DNA from: Sambucus nigra
Lineage: Eukaryota; Streptophyta; Magnoliopsida; Dipsacales; Adoxaceae
Length of the DNA stretch: 64,000 bases
NCBI GenBank assembly: GCA_949130495.1
Contig: OX422221.1
Span: forward strand, 149,071,405-149,135,404
Direction of reading: 5' to 3'
Shown: piece after piece, positions 56,968 through 64,000 of the stretch
Layout of the letters: every line of letters begins with the position of its first letter
Numbering within the stretch: position 1 is the stretch's first letter
The notes under the pieces: generated by a model
Databases searched by the model: none
Told to the model about the DNA's origin: nothing
What the model saw: the letters and a program-made list of their open reading frames with translations, nothing else
Position numbers and translations under genes: made by a program

Positions 56968-58758
56968 ATGGCTGATATTCCAGAATCTAGCAATCGAAAT
57001 GCTGTAAGCCCTCCAAATCCATCTGCTTCGCCAAATATTCCAGATCTGGCTGGAATAATGAAAAATCTGGCTCAGGGCCAGACCGTCATGCAAGAAACTA
57101 TGCGACAACTCATACAAACCCTCCATGGCGGTGCACCAACCCATTCAGGACTGCGAAGAATTCAAAGAAATACCCGTTTACCTTCTTCACGTACTAGACG
57201 TACCAATTCATATCACAATGAGGAGTCTGAAGATTTTTCTTATCAACCTGGACGAACTTCGTCAGTGCGAGCCACAAATACTGAACAGCGTATCACTCTC
57301 TCCCTAGATGGACCAGTGTGCTAGAAAGATTAAGCAGAGTATCTCCTATCGATCGATTAGGTCCTAGGAGGAGCAAAAGTCCTCCTAGAGCCCCCATCGA
57401 GGAGTTTTCGACGACCATCAGACTTAAGGGAAGGATCTGCCCAGTCGCGACCATTTGCTTGTCAAGATAGATCCCAGGAAGCCACTTCAATGCGATCAGC
57501 TGCTCGAACCAACAGGCCCAAGGAAGGAAATGATGCATGGAAAGGCTCTATTCAAAGGCTGGAGGATATATTGGGGGAAATGGTTAAAGCCAAGAACCCT
57601 CTACAATGAACTTTTGCTCGAGGAACACCTTTTGTCCAGGCCATTGTAGATTTTCCAACACCATCAAAGTTCAAAGCACCTGTTGTGACCCCCAAATATG
57701 ATGGAAAGACAGACCCTGTCCTTCATATAGAATAATACTAAGCTGCAACCGACATCTATGCTGTTCCAGATGAGATGAGATGTAGGGCATTCTCGGGAAC
57801 TCTTACCGGATCTGCTCAAATATGGTATAATAATATTCCTCGGGGTAAGATCTCAACTTTTCTTCAACTGGCCGAGTTATTCATTGGGAATTTATGTTTT
57901 GGGGCAAAGCCAGTTAAACAAGTAGCACATTTATTAAGTGTTAGACAAAAAGCTGGTGAGAGCACCAGAGATTATATAACTCGCTTTAATAACGAGAAAC
58001 TTGAAGTCATTGATTATGAGGAGAAGACATCGATTACCGCCTTGATGAGTGGACTACTGCCTAACAAGTTGTACTACACTTTGGCCAAAGATCCACCTAG
58101 AACCATATCAAATCTAATGGTAAAAGCATCCAAGATTATGAATGTCGAGGAGGCTATGGCTACGAAGAAGAACATGGATGCTAAAAAAACCAAGGTGGAA
58201 GGTGATAAAGCTAAGAAGAAAGAGCATAAGAACAATGGTAATGACAAACATTCAAAAACTAGGTCGGTATGGGACGCAATGAAGAAATTTGATAATTATA
58301 CTCCTTTGAAGAAAGATATCAACCATGTTCTAGAAGAAATCAAGAGCAACGAGGAATTAAACTGGCCAGAGAAAATGAAGGCAGATTCGGACAAGAGGAA
58401 TAAGGCAAAGTATTATGAGTTTCATAAAGATCATGGCCATATGACTAAAAATTGCACAGCTCTTCAGAATGAGATTGAAACACTCATCAGACGAGGAAAG
58501 TTGGCAAAGTATTTTGATCGTGTAAGTGAAAAAAGAAACAACGACCGAACGAGAGAGAGGTCTAGATCTCCTCGTCGAGCAGAGGAGAACAAAAAAAGAA
58601 ACCATGAAGTAGATCCCGAAGACGACCCCGATCTTCCCAAGAGACCAAGGCAGCCAGAACGAGAGGTATTTTCAATACACTTTGGGTCATTTGACTGTAA
58701 TGTTATAACAGGTGGAGATGCAGGAGGAGGAGACCTTACTACCGAGAGAAAAGCTTAG
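56968..58758 (+). pseudogene. Gag of the Tat-like element
   Basis: ATG at 56,968 opens MADIPESSNRNAVSP. Frame 1 holds to 57,324. Then come stops and a local frameshift (about 57,315-57,410). Frame 1 is again clear from about 57,430 (RPFACQDRSQEATSMRSAAR). The retrotransposon gag domain lies at 57,770-58,010 (FSGTLTGSAQIWYNNIPRG, KPVKQVAHLLSVRQKAGES). A basic, Lys-rich region and a knuckle with the first Cys lost (YYEFHKDHGHMTKNC) follow. The C-terminus is R/S-rich. Gag forms the particle shell and binds RNA. Stops at 57,322, 57,607, 57,735 and 58,756 disable it. Confidence 0.85.
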
Positions 58759-59535
58759 CTTTGTGAGGCACAAGCTTTCTCGTACATTCAACGAATAAAT
58801 GTAGCTGAGGAGGATCGCCCGAGAAAGGTGAACAAAGAGAAGTTGGTCATTGGGTTCTCAAAGAATGACCTTGCAGGTGTTCTATATCCTCATGATGAAC
58901 CACTAGTGATCAAGATGAGAATGAAGGAGGTTATAATTTCAAGAGTACTGGTCGACAATGGTATCTCGGCAGACATCATGTTCTACTCGTGCTTCGACAA
59001 TTTAAATCTAAAGCTATCTCAACTGGAGCCTTATCATAGACCCCTCCTCGATTTTGCTGGCGAGAAAGTATTTCCACTTAGGACGATCAAGTTGGATATA
59101 TTCATTAGTACGTGGCTTGCTTGTCGAACAGAAAGAATACGCTTCTTCGTGATGGATAAGAATGTTCAATCATCATACAATATCATCATGGGAAGAGTAG
59201 GATTGAATAAATTCGAGGCTGTACCATCTACGGTACATCAATGCCTAAAGTTTCCAACAAATTTTGGAGTAGGAGTTGTGAAAGGTGACCAGAAAGTAGC
59301 TTGAGAATGCTATTATTCATCCGCCGAGCAAGAGGAATTGGAGGAATCAAGGAAAAAGACTACTACCTATCAAGTGGAAGAAGGGGCAGAAATTAAAACA
59401 TTGAATCCTAGAGATGAGTCGCAACTCGTGAAGGGTCAAGTGGTGGAAGCTACTGAAAACATCATTCTGGACGACGAGCACCCTGAACGAACTAATCAAG
59501 TAGGTTCGTCATTGGAAGCCTCACTAAAATAGGAA
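58759..59535 (+). pseudogene. Aspartic protease region of the Tat-like element
   Basis: Same frame as gag. Active-site block RVLVDNGISADIMFYSCF stands where the family has VDxGSSADIL, with Asn replacing the residue before Gly. Upstream GFSKNDLAGVLYPHDEPLVI and downstream NIIMGRVGLNKFEAVPST are typical of Tat protease. The linker to RT (59,338-59,532) is acidic. Stops at 59,302 and 59,530. Confidence 0.8.
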
Positions 59536-60486
59536 TTGATAACTTTCCTTAGAAGCAGAAAGAAAACTTTTGCGTGGAGTCATGAGGATATGCCTGGGAT
59601 AGACCCAAATTTCTTATGTCACGAACTCAATGTGAATAAGGAGATCAAGCTTGTGAAGCAAAGAAGAAGAGTATTCAGCCCCGAGAAGAATCAAGCTCTA
59701 CAGGAGGAAGTCAAGAAGCTCCAGAAAGCTTGCTTCATTGAAGATGTTAAATATCCAGACTGGTTAGCAAATGTGGTGATGGTGACAAAGAAGAACAATA
59801 AGTGGAGGATGTGTGTAAACTTCACCGACCTCAATAAAGCATGCCCAAAGGATCACTTTCCACTGCCCCGAATTAATCAACTAGTCGATGCTACCTCGGT
59901 ACACGAGCTGCTGAGCTTCATGGATGCTTATTCTGGCTACAATCAGATTAAAATGAAACCTGAAGACAGGGAGAGTACTTCTTTCATTACCCCTAGGGGA
60001 ACTTATTGTTATATTGTTATGCCTTTTGGTTTGAAAAATGAAGGTGCGACATATCAGAGGCTGATGATCAAAGTCTTTGCTGAACAAATCAGTTGCAATA
60101 TGGAAGTCTGTGTTGACGATATGCTGATAAAGGGCAAGAAAGCTGCCGATCATCTAGTTGACTTAAGTCAGACTTTTCATCAACTAGATAAATATCAAAT
60201 GAAGCTGAACTTGAAGAAGTACATATTTGGAGTATGAGAAGGCATGTTTCTCGGATACATTGTCAACCAACGAGGCATTGAGGCAAATCCTGAAAAGATC
60301 AAAGCTCTATTAGGGCTGCGATCTCCAACGACAAAGAAAGAGGTGCAAAGTCTTACACGACGAGTAACAGCACTCAACAGATTTGTATCGCGAGCAACTG
60401 ATCGATGTCTCCCATTCTTCAAGACACTCCGAAAGACTTTTGAGTGGAATGATGAATGTGAGAAGGCTTTTCAAGACTTGAAGAAA
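59536..60486 (+). pseudogene. Reverse transcriptase of the Tat-like element
   Basis: RT blocks are nearly complete: WRMCVNFTDLNKACPKDHFP, LPRINQLVDATSVHEL, MDAYSGYNQIKM, VMPFGLKNEGATYQR, the catalytic VCVDDMLIKGKK, then KCxFGV-type LKKYIFGV, a TGA at 60,235, and FLGYIVNQRGIEANPEKIKA. It copies element RNA to DNA. The frame is kept throughout, with one stop inside and a TAA at 60,487. Confidence 0.9.
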
Positions 60487-60489
60487 TAA

Positions 60490-61245
60490 TTAGGAGCACC
60501 TCCATTATTATCCAGGCTAGTGATGGGAGAAAAATTATACTTGTATCTAGAAGTATCGGAGAATGCAGTTAGCGCGGCATTGATAAGAGTGGATAATGGA
60601 GTACAAAAACCAAACTATTACACAAGTAAGGCCTTTTGAGGAGCATAGATCAGATATCTAAGGCTGGAAAAGTTAGCATTGGCGCTGATTAAAGCGAGTA
60701 GGAGAATGAGGCCATACTTCCAGACTCATACTATTGTCGTATATACTGATATGCCGTTGAGGCAAGCCCTTCATAAACCATAAAAATTAGGTAGATTGAT
60801 GTACTGGGCAATAGAGCTCGGTGAATACGATATAGTCTATTAACCCAGATCATCGCTTAAAGGGCAAGCTGTAGCGGATTTTATAGCAGAGTTCACCTAT
60901 CCTGATACCCCCGAGGAGCAAAAGTTACTCGCTGATCAACTTGTGGATGTTACAGGATCAACAAACACAAGCTCAGACCAACTCCGGTTGGTAAAAAGGC
61001 ATGTGGATGTTACAGGATCATCAAAGTCGAGCTCAGACCAACTCCGGTTGGTAAAAGGGCAAGAAAAGATGATCGAAGAAGAGCGAGAAATATCAGGGGA
61101 AGATGAAAGGAAGCAACAAATATTTCACCAAGGAACTCTGTCAGATCAGAAGTTTGAAGACGAGTTACCTATATGGAGGCCATATGTAGATGGACGAGGT
61201 CGACATGGAATATTCCATACGTTTCCAATTCAAAGCTTCCAATAA
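60490..61245 (+). pseudogene. First RNase H and spacer of the Tat-like element
   Basis: LYLYLEVSENAVSAALIR corresponds to the RNase H start, followed by PNYYTSKAF, LRLEKLALALIKASRRMRPY and TIVVYTDMPLRQALHKP, then SSLKGQAVADFIAEF. The spacer holds a 66-bp tandem duplication at 60,943-61,062 (DQLRLVK repeated). Five in-frame stops. Confidence 0.82.
60943..61062 (+). repeat. In-frame tandem duplication in the RNase H spacer
   Basis: GTGGATGTTACAGGATCA and CAACTCCGGTTGGTAAAA occur twice, 60 bases apart. The repeat keeps the reading frame (VDVTGSxxxSSDQLRLVK twice). Confidence 0.85.
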
Positions 61246-61640
61246 TGAGGCTGAGTATGAGGCTATGGTTGCAGGTCTTAATTTGGCAAAAATTATGGAG
61301 GCGCGATAGATTTTGTCTTCAGTGATTCTCAATTAATCGTAAATCAAATGTTGGGAATATATGCAGCCAAAGGAGAATTAATGATCAAGTACTATGCAAA
61401 GGTGATGGAGTTGGTATCAAAATTTGCTGCTATTCAGCTGGTTAGAATCCCAAGAATAGAGAATGCAAGAGCAGATGCCCTAGCTCGATTAGCATCAGCT
61501 ACTCGTACCGAGCTACGAAGAACAATCCTAATTGAAGTTTTAACTGGTCAGAGTATAGATGAAGATTTAGCGATGAACTTTGTCACCCTTGATTTAGGAC
61601 CATCTTGGATGGATCCAATCAGGGCATATATTGAGGAGGG
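61170..61640 (+). pseudogene. Second, archaeal-type RNase H of the Tat-like element
   Basis: WRPYVDGRGRHGI (start block), then in a shifted frame KASNNEAEYEAMVAGLNLAK, then FSDSQLIVNQMLGIYAAKGE, VRIPRIENARADALARLASA. Dual RNase H with this aRNH is specific to the Tat lineage in plants. Two compensating frameshifts flank the NNEAEYEA part, and a stop at 61,308 (MEAR, stop). Confidence 0.82.
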
Positions 61641-62826
61641 AGAATTACCAATTGACAAGCTCGCAGCCAAGAAATTAAAGTTTAAAGCTGCTCGGTATGT
61701 ATTAACTAACGGTATTTTATATAGACGAGGAATTATGGCAGGTTTGCAAAGATGTGTACATCCCTCCGAGGTGAAAGAATTGATTGAAGAGATCCATGAA
61801 GGGCCCTGTGGAGCCCATGTAGCAGGTCGGACGCTTTTGCAAAGGATGATGACGTCGTGATATTACTGGCCGACGATGAGGGATGATTGTGTAGCCTATG
61901 CCAAGAAATGTGACAAGTGCCAGCGCTTTTCCTCCATCTGAATAACTCCACAAGCATTGTTGACACCCATCACTTCCCCTTGGCCGTTTGCCATGCGGGG
62001 AATAGATTTGTTCGGACCACTGTCATTAACCAGAGGAAGGTCCAAATACCTCCTCGTCGCAGTGGATTATTTTACTAGGTGGGTAGAAGCTGAGCCTCTC
62101 ATTGATATAACGTACGACAAGGTGTACCAATTTATTTGGAAGAACATCATTTGTCGATATGGTCTTCTTCATGCTTTCATCACAGACCATGGAACATAAT
62201 TTGATAACGAGGAGTTCACTGCCTATTGTCATCAATCAAATCTTTTGAAGATCCACTCAGCACCAGGCCATCCTCAAAGCAATGGACAAACTGAAGTGAC
62301 AAATAGAACACTGTTGAATGGCTTGAAAAAAAGATTGGACGATACAAAAGCAAACTGGATCAACGAGTTACAGTCATTACTGTGGGCTTACCGAACTACT
62401 CCCCGAGTAGCAACTGGAGAATCACCATATATGCTAGCTTTTGGAAGTGAAGCTGTTATACCTCCCGAGTTGGACCTCCCAACACACAGGGTACTGAATT
62501 TCAATTCCCCTGTCAGCGACTTAATGAGAAGATTAGATTTAGACATGCTCGAGGAAGTTGGAGAAGAAGCAGCCATCAGAAATGCTGCATACCAACAACG
62601 AACAACTCTGTTATACAATAAGAGGGTGAAGAAGTGCGACCTAAAAGAAGGAGACTATGTGATGAAGAAAGTAGTTCAAAAGCACAATAAATTGGAGGCA
62701 AACTGGCATGGACCATACCGAGTTACAGAAGTTATTCGACTAAGAACTTATCGAATAGCAACTTTAGAAGGGGAGGAGTTTAAGAATGCATGGAACGCAG
62801 AGCACCGGCGCAAGTATTATCAGTGA
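61641..62826 (+). pseudogene. Integrase of the Tat-like element
   Basis: Zinc finger: HEGPCGAHVAGRTL and CVAYAKKCDKCQRF. Core: GIDLFGPLSLTRGRSKYLLV (Asp box), FITDHGT, stop, FDNEEF (Asp box), SAPGHPQSNGQTEVTNRTLL (Glu box). The C-terminus holds LWAYRTTPRVATGESPYMLA and GSEAVIPPEL, then RVKKCDLKEGDYVMKK and ANWHGPYRVTEVI. Terminal TGA at 62,824. Integrase inserts the DNA copy. Three stops interrupt it. Confidence 0.9.
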
Positions 62827-62960
62827 TGTGTATTTTCTCCTTTTATTGAAAGTTTTTCGGGGAATACTAGTGCTACACACTACTCGGCGAAACTCGGCAA
62901 AACTCGGGCTACATAAAATTTTTCTCGAAAACGCCAGCTAAGGTTGGTCGAGAAACAAAT

Positions 62961-63350
62961 GTATTCCTCCGGGAAGTAAAACTTATATTCCTCCGGGAAG
63001 TAAAACTTGTATTCCTCCGGGAAGTAAAGCTACCTATATTCCTTCGGGAAGTAAATCTACCTATATTCCTCCAGGAAGTAAAGCTACATGTATTCCTCCG
63101 AGAAGTAAAGCTACCTATATTCCTCCGGGAAGTAAAGCTACATGTATCCCTCCGGGAAGTAAAACTACCTGTATTCCTCCGGGAAGTAAAGCTACCTGTA
63201 TTCCTCCGGGAAGTAAAGCTACATATATTCCTCCGGGAAGTAAAGCTACATGTATTCCTTCGGGAAGTAAAGCTACTTGTATTCCTCCGGGAAGTAAAAA
63301 TTGTATTCCTACGAGAAATAAAACTATATGTTCCTCGGGAAATAAAAGTA
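62961..63350. repeat. Minisatellite, about 15 units of mostly 27 bp
   Basis: The unit is TATTCCTCCGGGAAGTAAAGCTACxxx. The first two intervals are shorter (about 22-25 bases). Because 27 is a multiple of three, the minus strand stays open and encodes repeats of LLPGGIQVA over about 63,115-63,350. I see this as a by-product, not a gene. It lies between pol and the antisense ORF, where Tat elements often have tandem repeats. Confidence 0.92.
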
Positions 63351-63720
63351 TTCCTAAAAATGCCAACTTATGTTGGTTAGGAAGTAAATACATTCTTGAA
63401 AACACCAACTCAAAGCTTCTCGCAGAGGAAAAATCCACTAACTAAGGTTGGTCGGGGATAAAAACCCACTAACTGTAGTTGGTCGAAAAGGAAAATTTAC
63501 CGACCTTGGTTGGTCGTAAATATGTTATGAATACGAGAAAATGATCAAGCAAAATTATTAATACTCGTGACTTTTTAAAATTATTAGTAAGTTGGTCGAG
63601 AAACAACTTAGTGAGTTGGTCAAGAAACAACTTAGTAAGTTAGTCGAGGAATAACTTAGTAATTTTTTAATGACTACCACAAATCCAAGCTAGTCGACAA
63701 TAAGTTGATCGACAAACAAC
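63351..63720. repeat. GTTGGTCG-type dispersed short repeats
   Basis: AACTAAGGTTGGTCG-like blocks at 62,937, 63,369, 63,440, 63,474 and 63,503, and AGTTGGTCGAGAAACAACTTAG-like blocks at 63,590-63,660. Non-coding spacer of the Tat element. Confidence 0.7.
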
Positions 63721-63890
63721 ACAAAACAACACAATATTGTTATCTTTTTAATAGACATACATGCACAAATGTAAAGTGTTTTACAAGACAATAACAATTA
63801 AGATTGCGAACAAAAATGAAAGTCTTTCATAAAATCCAAAAACAGATTACATTGATAATGAAATGTATACTAACTATTACATCAAAATTC

Positions 63891-64000
63891 CTACTCTATT
63901 GGTTTCTTCCCCTCTGCTTTTGAAACAGGTTCCTCGCCAGCAGGCAGATCATTTAAAGAAAGAGGAGAGTTTATGAAGTTCAAATCTTTTAACATCCTGA
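63891..64000 (-). CDS. 3' end of an antisense ORF in the Tat-like element (partial)
   Basis: Minus-strand frame open from the window edge to a TAG at 63,891. The last residues read MLKDLNFINSPLSLNDLPAG, then EEPVSKAEGKKPIE. Tat-lineage elements such as Retand carry an antisense extra ORF between pol and the 3' LTR, which fits position and strand. The composition looks coding, but only 36 codons are seen. Its start and family lie outside the window. Confidence 0.5.
   Translation of the reverse strand, partial: RMLKDLNFINSPLSLNDLPAGEEPVSKAEGKKPIE

Larger units (their letters stand above)
56331..64000 (+). mobile_element. Tat/Retand-like Ty3/gypsy element (runs off the window)
   Basis: Parts in order: LTR 56,331-56,903, primer site 56,906, gag from 56,968, protease, RT, RNase H, spacer, second (archaeal-type) RNase H, integrase ending at 62,826, a 27-bp minisatellite, and an antisense ORF tail at 63,891. 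Dual RNase H, the primer site and an antisense 3' ORF are hallmarks of the Tat lineage. It is inserted into the Tekay integrase. The 3' LTR is beyond 64,000. Confidence 0.88.

Noticed and set aside
62961..63350. CRISPR-like array of short regular repeats
   Set aside because: Units are contiguous without unique spacers, in plant DNA. It is a minisatellite.
63115..63438. Minus-strand ORF of 107 codons with LLPGGIQVA repeats
   Set aside because: It is produced by the 27-bp minisatellite and has no non-repeat coding support.
1..64000. Integrated plant pararetrovirus or bacterial/organellar DNA
   Set aside because: All RT-bearing pieces have Ty3/gypsy domain order with integrase, and no movement protein, rRNA, tRNA or organelle genes were seen.

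Overview
The window is repeat-rich nuclear DNA of a flowering plant, probably a eudicot although the species cannot be named from it. It is AT-rich. Almost everything identifiable is a plant transposable element: Tekay-type chromoviral Ty3/gypsy, Tat-type Ty3/gypsy, SIRE-like Ty1/copia, CACTA (En/Spm) and Helitron. I found no intact host gene, rRNA, tRNA, CRISPR array or bacterial-style operon. Nearly all coding sequence is broken by stops and frameshifts. The host-like coding pieces present look like fragments captured by transposons.

Left part (1-16,330). A minus-strand Ty3/gypsy element lies at 1-7,785. Its LTR carries ~60-bp tandem repeats, its interior is only 1.4 kb with a gag remnant, and its second LTR is split by a Helitron (4,314-7,205). 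A second Helitron of the same family starts at 7,786. A copia RNase H remnant (11,437-14,060) is split by a ~2.2-kb insertion that looks like a minus-strand Tat-type solo LTR. At 15,570-16,330 are the gag tail and protease of a plus-strand gypsy element.

Middle part (16,333-42,505). A CACTA element has inserted between the protease and the reverse transcriptase of that gypsy element, which resumes at 42,506. The CACTA carries a degenerate TNP2-type transposase (18,570-22,160), a TNPA/Transposase_24-type gene (about 22,540-27,415) with a triplicated exon, a diverged minisatellite, and apparent captured host fragments, including a piece resembling a dynamin-related protein. Two smaller LTR elements are nested inside it, each with complete LTRs and 5-bp target duplications. 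One is a copia element with gag but no pol (29,942-35,696, TSD GTTTT). The other is a non-autonomous element whose only recognisable coding content is an antisense plant mobile domain (PMD) gene (37,544-41,838, TSD ATATA).

Right part (42,506-64,000). The gypsy pol (RT to integrase zinc finger) ends where a further LTR begins (44,289). That LTR is followed by a third Helitron-like end (45,829) with exon-like pieces. A minus-strand Tekay-type element follows (two nested LTRs 51,242-54,936, integrase and chromodomain 54,960-56,330). It is cut at 56,331 by a Tat/Retand-like plus-strand element that runs off the window. That element has an LTR, gag-protease-RT-RNase H-second RNase H-integrase in essentially one reading frame with many stops, a ~27-bp minisatellite, and the 3' end of an antisense ORF at the window edge.

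The order of insertion can be read from the nesting. The plus-strand gypsy came first, then the CACTA inside it, then the two small LTR elements inside the CACTA.
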